Positions 10,227 to 20,810 of a stretch of 64,000 nucleotides of DNA are shown here, one piece after another (within the stretch, counting starts at the first letter, position 1; each line of letters starts with the position of its first letter). The stretch is from contig JASJZH010000001.1 of NCBI GenBank assembly GCA_037178975.1, forward strand, positions 5,874,501 to 5,938,500, given 5' to 3'. Source of the DNA: Oscheius tipulae (taxonomy: Eukaryota; Nematoda; Chromadorea; Rhabditida; Rhabditidae). The notes beneath the pieces are model-generated. The model was not told the origin of the DNA. It ran no database searches and worked only from the letters and a program-made list of their open reading frames with translations. The translations under genes were made by a program, and so were the position numbers.

Positions 10227-10336
10227 GTGTAAATGAACCTTGAGGCCATTTCAACCTCTAAAACTCTTTGGGATCCTTAAAGTGCCCTAGATCCTTTTAC
10301 CGCAAGAGAGTTCTTCTTCATTGAATCCAATTTTAG

Positions 10337-11692
10337 GGCTTGATCTCTACGTCACCTATAAGAAGTATCTCAGAAAATATCAGAGTATGGAGCAACAATG
10401 CAAAACAATTCAAGGACTTGCTGAAGAGGTATCATACAAAAAGTTGGAAGACGTGCCACTTTTGCAGATTAGAAATAAGCGAGCAGCAACATTCAACCAA
10501 GCGAAAAGACGCGTCATGAATGTTCGCGTCTTCAACAGCAACTTGGAACGAGTTGCAGCTGCCGTCTTTGCTGTGAATACGTACTTTAAAATTCAGCTGA
10601 GAGATGTACAAGTCTTGACACTAATTTTGTCGAAGCTTTCTAGACAAGCCTCGGTCCCACGACTTTTCCAAATGCAGGTGGGGATCAGAAAAAATACTGC
10701 AGGTAAATATATCGCTTGTTCAGACAGGAGAAGGAAAAACTTATGTAGTCGCTGCGTTGGCTGTTTACGAAGTTCTCAACGGGAACCTGGTAGACATTGT
10801 GACGAGCTCAAGTGAACTTGCGGTCTACCAATGCAATGAGCTTTTTGTAGTTTGCTTTACAAACCTTACTTGACGAATTTTTCAGGACTTTTATCGCTCA
10901 CTGGGTATTACTGTAGCTCATAATGCCAATAACAAAGCTAGTGATGAACACAGTGGAAGGGAAGCCATTGATGACCTCGTCACATTCTCTAAGATGATCA
11001 TGGCCGGAGCTCCGAATGCTTTTCTTTCACAGGATAGACATAAGGTTGACACCATTTGACTTTTTCAAACAACAATAGTTCAGGTCTATCAAGCTGATGT
11101 TGTCTATGGAGCCGCTGCCGACTTTATGGGGGATGTTTTGAGAGAAGAGTTTGAGGGATCAGCTCTGCGATATCGGAGAGGTTTTCAGGTGGCTATCGTT
11201 GACGAGGTAAGACTCATTTTCTCAATAAGATACAGTTATTTTTGAGGTGGACAACATGCTACTGGATGGTAGAAACGACTCTGTTCGCTTGGCATCGTCC
11301 TCTCCTGGAATGATTCATTTGCTCGGGATCAAAACCAACGTCTGGCAGCTTATCAACATCATCTATAGCCAGGTAGTTCATTTTTGGAAAGATAAGAAAT
11401 CAAGTGTCTAGATGATCAAAGAAAACGGTCGCTGGTATTACACAGACAATACAGAAAAAGGCGAAGAAATCACAGAATTTGAATCCGATAAGGAACTGTA
11501 TGATTTCGTTAATGACAGAAGCTTGGAATTCATGAGGAAAACTCTACGCCTGATATCATTGACGGAAGAAGAAGACAGTGGAGATCCGGACTGGGATCTG
11601 AAGCTCGAAGAATCAAACGAAGGACGACGGATTAATATGGCTTTTCCAAAAGTCGAGTATCCTATTTGGCTGAGATCTTTCATCGAAGCTCA
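10337..11692 (+). pseudogene. SecA-like DEAD motor (first helicase half)
   Basis: Exons 10337-10846, 10886-11044, 11084-11206, 11247-11372 and 11412 onward are joined by introns of 39, 39, 40 and 39 nt, all in phase. The segment before the ATP site (LRDVQVLTLIL) resembles the SecA sequence before Walker A. Walker A is TGEGKT at 10724-10741. The DEAD-type motif reads VDEVDNMLLDG across the junction 11206/11247, just after a YGAAADF segment matching SecA YGTNNEF. To reach TGEGKT the frame must change near the six-A run 10689-10694. SecA couples ATP hydrolysis to polypeptide movement; both ATP-binding motifs are intact here. The substrate is unknown. Confidence 0.75.
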
Positions 11693-12201
11693 GCACATTT
11701 TCAGGAACAATTGGAGGAGATTCTTCCCGCAAATTTCCCTCTCAGACGCACACTCCGCACAGTATCGCGTGTTTTAACAGTAGCAGTGTCAAAGGCCATA
11801 CTGAAAATTAGTAACACTGCGTAGGCGAATTTTAAGTCGGAGGCGAGTGATTGGAAGAACAAAAAAAATTGGAAAAAAAGCCCTTGAACAAGATGAAATT
11901 AGTTTGGTAAAGACTTTATTACACTACAGGTCTGCTAAATGCATATCATTATCAACTAATTCCATCTTGTTTTAGGCTTAGGGCTCCCCGCAGGGGCTTA
12001 GCAGTTAAGCATACTTTTTGCTCGCAACTATTAAAATTTCACAATGGATGTGTGACATATGACGCATTTGTCGCAGTGATTTCGTCTCACGAGCCTTTCC
12101 CGAGTAGAACGTCTCGGTCTTTTTTTTTGCGAGTATAACATCTCGCTACCCCAGAAATGCACATTTTCAGGAACAATTGGAGGAGATTCTTCCCGCAAAT
12201 T
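11693..12201 (+). repeat. 43-bp direct repeat bounding a 466-bp duplication/insertion in the SecA-like gene
   Basis: The 43 bp at 11693-11735 recur exactly at 12159-12201. The second copy continues into good SecA-like coding sequence (GTIGGDSSRKFLRDVY, matching the SecA GT... motif), while the first copy runs into about 420 bp of AT-rich non-coding DNA with stop codons. The region between the two helicase halves that SecA proteins have here (preprotein-binding part end) is short or missing. This looks like an insertion with a long duplication or a local rearrangement. Confidence 0.75.
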
Positions 12202-12751
12202 CCTTCGTGATGTTTATGGCGTGGACTTTGTAGACGTTCCTCCATTCATGCAGCGACGACATGTAGAGCTTCGTCCTCAAGTCTGTCAAGAAAAAGTCTG
12301 GCTTAATACTGTAGTAAAAACAGCTGTGGAGAAGATGGAACTAGGCAGAGCTGTCTTGTTAATCACTCAGTACATTCGTCATGCAAGAGAAATTCATGAA
12401 GCCATTGCCAAGAGCATCAAAGGAGGAAGAATGCGAGTGAAACTATACACCAGTAGCAAGGATACAAATCACGTTTTGAATGAGGCCGTTCAATCAGGAA
12501 CATGTATTGTGGCGACAAACATTGCTGGAAGAGGAGCAGACTTGAAAGTATCGAGGGAAGCGCTGGACTGCGGCGGATTACATGTTCTTTTGACCGTCCT
12601 ACCAGAGACGGATCGCGTTGAACGGCAGAATATTGGGAGAACATCGCGAACGGGACAAGTTGGGACAAGTCAAATCATGGTCAACACTGACCACTTGGGA
12701 GCTGAAATGCTTTCTGCCTTGCTGGAGAGCCTAGATAAAAACAGCACACAG
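12159..12751 (+). pseudogene. SecA-like second helicase half
   Basis: The open frame contains VYGVDFVDVPPFMQRR, VLLITQYIRHA, VATNIAGRGADLK, GGLHVLLTVLPETDRVERQ and IGRTSRTGQVG. These correspond in order to the SecA motor motifs from the strand after the DEAD half through the arginine-finger motif QxxGRxxRxG, so the catalytic residues are present. The exon ends at the GTGAGC donor 12752. This is the most diagnostic block for the SecA family in the window. Confidence 0.85.
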
Positions 12752-13181
12752 GTGAGCAATAGGGTTGTCTAGAAATTTACTGACAAATTTCAATTTCATT
12801 ACCCCCTAACAATTTCTATAGACGCACCCTTGTTCTGTTTAACAACAAATAAGCAAGTAGGTCCTCTGTTCTAGCCGGGTTAGCTTCCAGCCTGTAGTAT
12901 TCATAAGAACTGCAGGACTCGATATTGAAAGCTTTGCAGTTTCAAGGTGACCCATAATTACGAGCATAATGTTAGCGAGCGGATTTTTAACTTTTTTTTT
13001 TTTTTTTAAATTAGAACCAGTTTTGAAGAATTAAAAGTTGGTTGAAATCTATCCAGAATTCCCTTCCTGAAATAGTACCCGTGCGAATCTACCTACTTGA
13101 TTCTTTTTCGATTATTGTACCTAGTATGTCTTACAATCACAAATCTTTCTCGTTCTGTTAGTAGCCAGTAAAATTTTTTAG
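12752..13181 (+). other. Intron of the SecA-like gene, no other feature
   Basis: 430 nt from GTGAGC to TTTTTTAG, ten times longer than most introns here. It contains a run of about 17 T near 12990 and nothing recognisable. Confidence 0.6.
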
Positions 13182-14200
13182 GAAACGATGCTTTCATCGC
13201 TCCGACAGGCAAGAGACAGATGCTCGATGAATTCCGTAGAAAAGGCTCTTGAAGATCGGAAGAAAACAGAAAAAGCCGATGAGACTCTCACGGCTTACAT
13301 CTCCCGTCGAAAAGAGCTTGTTGGCTTATTTCATAGAGAGGACATCAAACGCAAATGCCTGGATGCCCGATTCGGAAGACATCTAGCGGTCACAGAGGTT
13401 ATCAACAAAGAAGATATGTTGAAGGAGTTCAACGAAATAACTGACTGCATTGATGCTCCGGCTATGGCGGTCCTCTATGCACAGAAACATTTTGATGGCA
13501 AGCCTGGTAGTGACGATTACCAGACTGCCTTCGATTATCTCAGCAAGTCTATTTGTCTAGATGACAAGTTTAACCCAAGTGCCTTCTATTTCCGAGCAGC
13601 CTTGAGACTTGACTGGTATATGAGCAACGGAGACACTCAAAACATAAAAGATGCCATTGCCGACTTAAGGAAGAGCAAGGAATGTCTTGAGCGGATGAAG
13701 TTGCAATACGAAGTCCTTATTCAAGCTACTGTAATCCCTAAAAAGGAAGGAGAAGAACAGATCGAAGAAGCAAAGACGCTCGTAGCTCATCAATGTGAGA
13801 AGAATATTATCGTCTGCGAGACAATCATCAAGAATATTGAGAACATGGCTGGAAGGGACATCACGGGCGATCTGGAATACTATAAGGCTGCTATTGCTGA
13901 AGCTGAAGCAAAGGAAAACAACAGATTCGAGAGAACTTGAAGAAGCAATATGAGGAGCTAAAACAAAATGAGACGAGTATCAGGAGAGGTATACTTGGAG
14001 AAATCGAAGAAAATAAGCATCAGGTAGGTTCTTACTCTTTCACCTGACTCATATATTTTTAGATAAAAATAAAGCAACAGTCGCTGGGAGATGCGCTACC
14101 AGAAAGTGAGAATAAATCCTCCTACACCAGCGTTCTTCAACAATTCCAGCAAGAAGGCTTCGGCTATGTTTTACTAGTCACCGATCGGTTTCTGTTTCGA
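13182..14200 (+). pseudogene. Helical/coiled-coil part after the motor
   Basis: Exon 13182-14023 continues in phase from the helicase exon. The first 60 residues (RQARDRCSMNSVEKALEDRK) fit the SecA wing/scaffold segment after the motor. Residues further on contain a TPR-like alternation (DYQTAFDYLSKSICLDDKFNPSAFYFRAALR). After the four-A run 13915-13918 the good frame shifts and continues as coiled coil (LKKQYEELKQNE) to the donor at 14023. A 39-nt intron (14024-14062) leads to the next exon. Coding quality fades after about 14170. Confidence 0.55.
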
Positions 14201-14228
14201 ATTATTTCAGTATTGAAATAAATTTCAG

Positions 14229-14759
14229 CCCTCCAATTAACTGGTGGGCAGTTGCTGCCATAGCTGGAGCTGCTTTACTCCAAATTGTTGGCGGAATGGC
14301 TGCTATAGCATTCAGTATTGGAGCAGGAGCAAAACTTGGTCTTGCATTGATGCAGGTAAAATAGAGGGCAAATGAATTGAAAGATTTGATTAAGGAAGGC
14401 ATTGGAGACGCAATTTATGTTATCAAAAACGGAGTCATCAATCGTAACATGAACTGGGCTTCTTATGGAATAAAGAAAGCCATCAGTCTTGCCATTACTT
14501 TCGTCACTCTGGGTTGGGGTGCGATAAAGTCAGCAGGAAAGGGAATGGTTAAAGGAGCCAAGGCTGGATTATCAATTATCAAGGGTGGAGCGAAAAAAGT
14601 AGCTGTTGGGGGATGGAAAGTGGCTCTGAAGAAGGGAGCACAGGTCGCTGTCAAGGATGTAAGCAAAGAGATGCTGTACCAGACATTTGACTACGTAGCT
14701 GGTAAAACCGCCAACGCCACTGTTTCCGAGCTGGTCACGAAAGCCTGTTATATTGTGAG
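14229..14759 (+). pseudogene. Glycine/alanine-rich hydrophobic part of the SecA-like gene
   Basis: A frame opening with INWWAVAAIAGAALLQIVGG and continuing GMAAIAFSIGAGAKLGLALMQ looks like one or two membrane-inserting hairpins. It is broken by TAG 14362-14364 and resumes in the same frame with IKEGIGDAIYVIKNGV and a lysine/glycine-rich amphipathic run (GWGAIKSAGKGMVKGAKAG) to about 14755. The mix of hydrophobic hairpins and basic amphipathic helices is typical of membrane-associating proteins. No family is assigned. Confidence 0.45.
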
Positions 14760-15254
14760 TTAGAGAGTTGTGCTGTCGTTCCTTTGGGACTAGATTATCC
14801 CTTTGTCAGACTGTCCCTGAGTTGTAGTGCCAAACCGGCACCATACATACAAGCTTTAGTAGGAAAATACAAAGGTCTCAAGATCGAAGTGAAAGCTCTA
14901 GTTAAGAAAGACACGAAGATTTCTAGTTTTGCATACGTGACGAAAATTTCGAGCTTAACACTGAAATTGATGAATCTTTGTGTTGATCAATTTTTTTTAA
15001 ACCACATCTGATAGGGCAATATTTCTCAGCAACAAACATATTCTTTACCGCGTACAAAAAAGGATTGTCCAACCATTCTGCATCCATAGTATGTCTGCCT
15101 CAGTGATTTACCTTTTGCAAAACTCATAGAAAAAGTTCTCCGACTATTGATATTCCGTAACTGATTGCCTGATTGATGATCTGTCGACTAATTTATTTAA
15201 AAGCTGTCAAAACAGCCCAAAATTCTTTGTCCAACAGGCCACAAAAGTTTCCAG

Positions 15255-15984
15255 GTCGTGCAACCGCTCTTCGGCAGTAACCAAGACCTCAAAAAGTTGG
15301 TAGAGTGGGATAATCGACAAGCAAATAAAGCGATGACAAACGCGTTCGTAAAACAGACGATCGCTTCGTTGAATAACAACAAACACTTCCTGGAGGATAT
15401 AGTCAAAGTTGTTGGAAAAATTGCTGGTCAAGGTCTGGAAAACGCAGGAGTAGATGGAGCTGCGAGATTGTTTAACAAGGCCATCAAAGTAGCCGGTGCA
15501 CTGCGTGTAGCACAATCACTTGGACAGTTTTTAACTGATATTCCACAAATACTAAGTGATCTAGTCTCAAACAACGAGCAGAAATACTCTCAAAGTGAAG
15601 CACAGCATGAGAATCGGGGCTATGTCAAGCAGTATTTGACCCCGGAAGATGTGCTGCGCAAGCTAAGCGAACAACTTGCCAAATTCTACGCTCCTTTGAT
15701 CATTTCTACAGCTTCGACTGCACTGATTGGACAAGTTGTCGAAAGAAACATGAAAAATCTCTTCAATGCCGATGTTGAACTCGCTCACTACAGAATGGCG
15801 TAAGGTACTCTTATATTTCAACCATTGACAACTTTCAGCTTTACCGATTCCGAAGTTGTTATAGAGCAAGCTGAGAAAATGAGGCAGAAGGTTGACAAAG
15901 AAGACGCGCGTAGCGCTATGCTTGAACATATTGTTGGGGTTGCCAAGGACAAACCTGGAGACATAGTACAGGCAGAAGAACTAT
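15255..15984 (+). pseudogene. Helical region upstream of the OTU-like part
   Basis: The exon opens at 15255 after TTTCCAG and runs to 15801, followed by a 39-nt intron (GTAAGG...TTTCAG) and a second exon from 15841, both in phase. The sequence is helical with small-residue-rich stretches (GQGLENAGVDGAARLFNKAIKV). It ends at a GTGAGT donor near 15988. No domain is recognised. The region 14760-15254 between this and the previous part is poorly resolved and may hold a degenerate exon. Confidence 0.5.
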
Positions 15985-16328
15985 CAAACGTGAGTATTTA
16001 CATGCCAAATATGTTTTGTAAACCCCTCTAGGGCTGAGGAAACTCTTCCTTGTACGGAGAACTACGAATTCGAAAGCTTTCGCATGCATAACTTTTGTGC
16101 AAACTACTATCTCGACCGGTTTCGAATTAATTGGACATACGTACTGCGAAACCAGACGTGTACACATCACTATAGAGATTTTGCGAATTTGAAGCCGAAT
16201 GTTCGAGGAATATCTCATAACTTGCTATTTGTAGTGCCCGCATCAACTCGAAACTGAACTCGAAGAACGAAAATAATATTGAAATTTCTTCACCATTCAT
16301 ATCGAAGTTTGGGGAAAATCTTTTCCAG

Positions 16329-17314
16329 GCATTGAAGCAGCGAATTGAAATTGAACTACCTAATGGGGACGTTAAAATCTTTGGAGCTGAGCATTCCGGT
16401 GCTCCAGTAAAACTCAAGTTTGAGCCAGGAGAGAATGGTCATATTGGACACTACTATTTGTCGGATGGCCAAAAAGTTGTGCCTAGTGGAACCAACAGTT
16501 GCCTCTTTGACGCAGTTGGAGCAGCAACAGGATACGAGCCAGAACTTTTAAGAAAAGGTATACTTTATCTTTAACTGCATTATTTCCTTTTTAGCTACGG
16601 CAAATTTTATGCTAGACAATTTGGACGAAATAACATCTCGCTATGCCACAATTGATGAAAATCGTCTTCTAGTTGGAGGACAATGTACCAGCAATAGAGA
16701 CCACTCTCCTTTTCGCAAAGTCCGCCACTCAGTGAAACTGAAAACTTTCAAAGATCTGGAAAAGGTTTTTGAAGATTCTCTTAACGAGAGACAACAACGA
16801 GAAGATAGAAAAGCAAAAAATAAGAACCGCGAACCACTAAACGTCAGAGAAAGAAATTGGACACACTCGATACAGGATGAGCCTTCTGATGAAATGGAAA
16901 ATGGATTTTCTGATTTTTGTGAAAAATCTCCTCAGAAACAAGGAGATATTACTATGGTTTACGACGAGAGACGTATTTACCATATTCATTCAGAGGGAGG
17001 AAGGATGATTAAGGTAGGTTTTACTATAGATGCCACGGATTAACGACATCGGATAGAAAAAGACAGAGAAACAGACAGAGGTAAAAGAGACAGACGGAGG
17101 AGCAAAGGCAACCCTAGGAGCAACATTTCAGGTTGATTGTCAGTATGGAGAAATGTCCATTCTTGGTAATGCAGCTACTAAAAAACCGTTTCACTATGAC
17201 AGCAGAAACTTCAAAGGAAAATCTCCGCTTGTAACTCTTTGGAAGACAGGCGATGAAGTCAGCGATGCTGATATAAACATACTCTTCGAAGCAAAGAGCA
17301 AAGAGATAGTTTAA
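16329..17314 (+). CDS. OTU-like C-terminal region of the SecA-like gene
   Basis: Exons 16329-16557, 16595-17012 and 17132-17314 join in phase and end at TAA. The first holds GTNSCLFDAVGAATG followed by ELLRKATANFML, which matches the catalytic cysteine block of OTU-family cysteine proteases (G-x-C-L-F-D-A-V then an LR helix). OTU enzymes remove ubiquitin from proteins. A candidate catalytic histidine could be in YHIHSEGG (about 16980) or FHYD (about 17190), but I cannot align them safely. This part shows no stops and looks intact, unlike the upstream gene. If the upstream frame is truly broken it might be expressed separately, though no start codon argues for that. Confidence 0.55.
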
Positions 17315-17425
17315 TTTTCAACATGTTTTTAAGAACATATCGTATTTTTTGTTTTGTTAGTATGTGATGCGTCAATTTACGCTTTATCTCTTTCATACTA
17401 ACATTTAATCAGAGCATAATTTTAG

Positions 17426-18964
17426 ATGGGCTACTACATTACAGGACGAGAATATCAGAGAGAAGTTGCAGCCTATCAAGCTGAATTAATGAAGCTAGCA
17501 AGTGCCAAACAGAAAGCGGAAAAAGACTACAACGAATGCCAGGATGAAGTAAAAAAATTGACCTCCCAGGTACGTTCCTTTTATAAACCTTATGAGAAAA
17601 CTTTTAGAGAGAAATGGTACGTCGACAGGCTGCCAAGTGTCCTTCTATGGAAGATGAACTGAACAGACTTGCAAATGAAGTCGAGGCAATTCGTGAGAAG
17701 GCACAAAGCCTACTGGCTCTGTGTGATAAACTGAAGAAAGACTACCGAGAAGCTCAGGAAGAATTGGATAAAATCAAAGATGAAGAGAGAATTGCTAATT
17801 CTAAGTTAGCAGAGCTGAAAGCGAAATCAAAATACTATGAGACAACAATTAAGCAGCTAAAAGATGAGGTAGGCGTTTTGAAACTAAACTCCGAACATTC
17901 GTTTCCTGAAATTATTATATTTTCCATTTAAGACTTTCAAGGGCACATTGTATTGTAACGCTGAGCTCTTAATCCTTTACAGGTGAAATCATTACAGAAC
18001 TTTTCCAAATTTTTACGTAAATTACGTAGAGTACGAAGTGACACCGAGCAAGATGGTTGCTATTTTTGGGTAGAAAAAAATGCTAAAACGAATCTCTTGC
18101 ACGGATATCTGCAATATTCGACGTCAAGTCGTTTACGTGGCTAAAATACAGTTTTAGCAGCTCGCATCCATTGAGTTTGGTCAAAAAACAAGAACTTTTC
18201 TGGCATCGATTTAATTGGAAAAGATGAAACAAGTATTTTTGATAGTCAGTCGGAAAGCGCTTTTTGAGATCTAGGTCAGAGAGACAGAGGGCGTTCACCA
18301 GATCCGCTCCGCCTGACTTGGTTTGTCAAAAACCCGTTAATAACCTTCTCGCGATTTGTCAAGTTTTCATTACATCAAATATTTTGTGCGATTCAGCTGC
18401 ACTCTGGCCTCAGCAAAAGTAGAAATCAATTGAGCAGTTTTCTATAACAAAGTTTCAGCCGCTAACACAACTTTGCATTGAATATTGCATGTTTTGTATA
18501 AGAGACATATTTTGCGCGTTTTTCTACCTAAACGTGGCAACAGCTTTGCTCGAGGCTACATCAGAGATCTAATAATGTCAATTTTTGTATGGTTCTGTAT
18601 AGGCTTGACATCTAAAGGTCAGGAGCTCAGGATTGCAGTTCAGCCATTGGATGTCCCCTCGGGGCCCCTTCAATGTAACAAAATCAAAACTTAGCTGGCC
18701 GCAAAACATCAAACAGTGATGCGCTTGCAACAGAAATTGGAAGAAGAGGTACAAAGACGACGTCGGAGACAGATGATGTGGTGGTTTGTCATTTCTATTT
18801 GAGCATCCTTAAAAATTTTCAGGATGCTTCTCCCGTTACTTGGTCTAATCGGACTTCTTTTACTTGTGGCGGAAACCACAGCTGCTGGAGTGCTCATAGT
18901 TGCTGCAGTTGCAGTTTATTGCATAAGATACGCCCACTCCTTATGGAGAAGTTTTACCGATTGA
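17426..18964 (+). CDS. Coiled-coil protein with C-terminal membrane anchor
   Basis: Exons 17426-17569, 17608-17868, 18695-18780 and 18823-18964 give 210 residues; phases agree and the total is a multiple of three. The ATG follows directly on a TTTTAG, which in nematodes could be a trans-splice acceptor. Residues 1-160 are almost entirely heptad-type coiled coil (QAELMKLASAKQKAEKDYNE). A basic patch RRRRRQ precedes a hydrophobic tail (LLPLLGLIGLLLLVAE and AGVLIVAAVAVYCI), so the protein is probably tail-anchored with its coil in the cytosol. The third intron is long (826 nt) and appears empty. A fragment of exon 1 is repeated in inverted orientation near 20.3-20.4 kb. Function unknown. Confidence 0.6.
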
Positions 18965-19083
18965 CAGTTCAAATAAAATACTTGCAGCTTTGAAAGCAAA
19001 TCACTATTTTTCTACTGGTTTTACCATGACATATTTACTCGTGAACTGTTTTTTTCGTTTTTACCTAGCATAGAAGAGCAGAT

Positions 19084-19889
19084 ATGGTAAAGCGTTGGCA
19101 GGACAGTGACGATGAAGAGGATGATTTCAATCGCAACTTAAACAACATTGACCCCGATGTTGCGCAGAAGTTGAAGACACTGGAGAAGAACAAGGCCTCT
19201 ATTAAAGCTAGTGTTGAGGAAGCGGAGACTAAGTACAGGAGATCCCGAAACATTGTCAAAGATCTAAAGAAAGAGGTACTCGTTATTTTCTTTTTACTCT
19301 ATGGCTTTGTCAGATAGCCGAACTTGAAGCAAAGTGTCAACAGGGAGAGTCGGACAAACGCGATCTGGCACAAAAACAGCAGCAACTAGCTCAGACCGAA
19401 GCTGAGGTTTCTTTTACAAAATTACGTTGATAAAATATTCTTGTTCAAGAAGGAGAAAAATTTCGAAGAGCTGGAGAAGGTTCGCGCAAAATGTGGAAAA
19501 GTACAGGATGAAATAACAGAGATCCGCGAGAGAGTGGCTAAACTAAACAACGAAGTGAGATTGATTGTTTGTTTAAAAAATGAATATGTTACAGTTGGAA
19601 TTGAACATCCGTTGGTATTGAACCCAACTAGTTGAAATTGAACGTGCAATACCAACTAGTTAGTATTGAACGTTCAATTTCAAATAGTTGGGTTCAATAC
19701 CAACGGATGTTCAATTCCAACTGCAACATGTATATTTAACAGATTGGCAAGCTCCAGGCTAGCAACATAAAATCATCAATAGAAGAAAAGGAGCTCAAGA
19801 ATCAGTTAGTCGCCGTGGATACAGAAATTGTTGACATGCAGAAGCGTATCAACGAAGTCAAAAATCAGAGCCAATGTTCCTTGATGTAG
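19084..19889 (+). CDS. Coiled-coil protein with CaaX-type C-terminus, tandem copy 1
   Basis: Exons 19084-19275, 19314-19406, 19450-19554 and 19743-19889 encode 178 residues. The N-terminus is acidic (WQDSDDEEDDF); the remainder is continuous coiled coil. The last four residues are CSLM, a CaaX box with methionine at the last position, which in known proteins favours farnesylation. The fourth intron is 188 nt because it holds a foldback insertion. The neighbour at 21357 has the same four exon sizes, so the pair arose by tandem duplication. A farnesylated coiled coil could attach to membranes, but I do not recognise the family. Confidence 0.7.
19587..19728. mobile_element. Foldback (MITE-like) insertion in an intron
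   Basis: Arms 19587-19645 and 19670-19728 are near-perfect inverted repeats of 59 bp, beginning TGTT-CAGTTGGAATTG with one outer mismatch. The 24-bp centre is itself nearly palindromic, so the whole 142 bp can fold into one hairpin. It is absent from the equivalent intron of the tandem copy (45 nt at 21827-21871), which shows it was inserted after the duplication. Confidence 0.8.
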
Positions 19890-20311
19890 AAAAAGAAGGT
19901 TCCTTGTTGAATAAACGTGACAGTTTGATAAAATACATGAATTATTAACTGGCAAGCTTAGACAACATGTGTGTACTCATGGCCTAAGACTAACACCAAA
20001 TAGATCGACGTGAATGTCGACATCGAGGTCCGTGAGGCCTCAGCGCGCCTGGCAAAAAACTTCTTGCAAAAATTCTCTCAAAGCAGACATGTAGAAACTA
20101 TCAAACTATTGCCGCCACACATGGCCATACAATGTGAACTCCCCATGAAGAGTCGTTCAGACAGAGAGACAAAGAGTCAGAAACAGAGACACTATTAAAG
20201 ATCCCAATCGTATCGAATCGAATTGCTGCATGTATGTCTATGGTACAAACTTTGCCCGAGTTTTGCAAGCTTGCTTTCTCGTGATCGTTGTCTTAGTGCT
20301 GCCTTATCTCT

Positions 20312-20438
20312 TTTTTTTGCCTTATAAAAGGGATTTACCTCGGAGGTCAGTTTTTCTACTTCATCCTGAGATTCTTTGTGTTTTTCCTCCGCTATCTGCT
20401 TAGCACTTGCTAGGTTCATCAATTCCGCTTCACGTAGC
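20312..20438 (-). pseudogene. Inverted fragment of the coiled-coil gene at 17426
   Basis: On the minus strand the segment AELMNLASAKQIAEEKHKES, followed by QDEVEKLTSEV, matches exon 1 of the 17426 gene. The similarity runs into the start of the intron (GTAAATCCCTTTTATAA against GTACGTTCCTTTTATAA). No other exon of the gene accompanies it and no gene model is possible here, so it is a duplicated fragment. Confidence 0.65.
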
Positions 20439-20810
20439 CAAGAGGGAACCATTCTGTGATAATCTGGGAGCCAAGAAGGCCAACTTGACCAAAGTAATCG
20501 GTTATTTTCCATCATTAGAGACGAAATTCCAGGTGACAAAGCCTCCGAAAAACGAAGGTGGAAGACGTTTGGCCGGAATTGCCGTCCCTAAACTTGATAA
20601 GGAGAATGACGTGAATTCCTTCTAGAAACTTTGAACTAATTTCGTGTGCTTTCCGTGGAACTATTCACCCCAAGAAAATTTATTGTTTAAAGATACTCTC
20701 ATAACTAGCAGCCTCTCTCCAAGTTTGCAAATGTAATCACTGTCTGGCTCACTAATGTTACTATATCAGGTAAGGAAAGCACCATAAAACGAAGACAGGA
20801 TGTTCATTTC

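Larger units (their letters stand above)
3..17314 (+). pseudogene. SecA-like motor / OTU-like multidomain gene, 5' partial, apparently disrupted
   Basis: This entry covers the whole locus; its parts are listed separately. The first visible exon (3-77) ends at a codon boundary before a GTAAGT donor, and the next exon starts at 9146 in the same phase after a TTTCAG acceptor, so one 9-kb intron containing the BEL element separates them. The order of parts is N-terminal region, SecA-like DEAD motor with TGEGKT, SecA-like second helicase half, charged coiled-coil part, glycine/alanine-rich hydrophobic part, a second helical part, and an OTU-like C-terminus ending at TAA 17312-17314. Disruptions seen are TAA 9842, TGA 10190, a frame change at the A-run 10689-10694, a 43-bp duplication at 11693/12159, a frame change at the A-run 13915-13918, and TAG 14362. 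The 39-40-nt introns between 10847 and 14062 are clean and phase-consistent. SecA is the bacterial protein-export ATPase; function here is unknown. It could be a decaying copy or an intact gene with assembly indels. Confidence 0.7.

Noticed and set aside
10718-10724. A 21-nt intron just before TGEGKT
   Set aside because: The frame through it (ILQVNISLVQTGEGKT) is coding and SecA-like, so nothing needs removal there; the frame problem lies upstream at the A-run.
9146-17314. SecA-like sequence as bacterial contamination
   Set aside because: The motor is split by 39-40-nt GT-AG introns in correct phase and lies on the same DNA as nematode genes, so it is nuclear.
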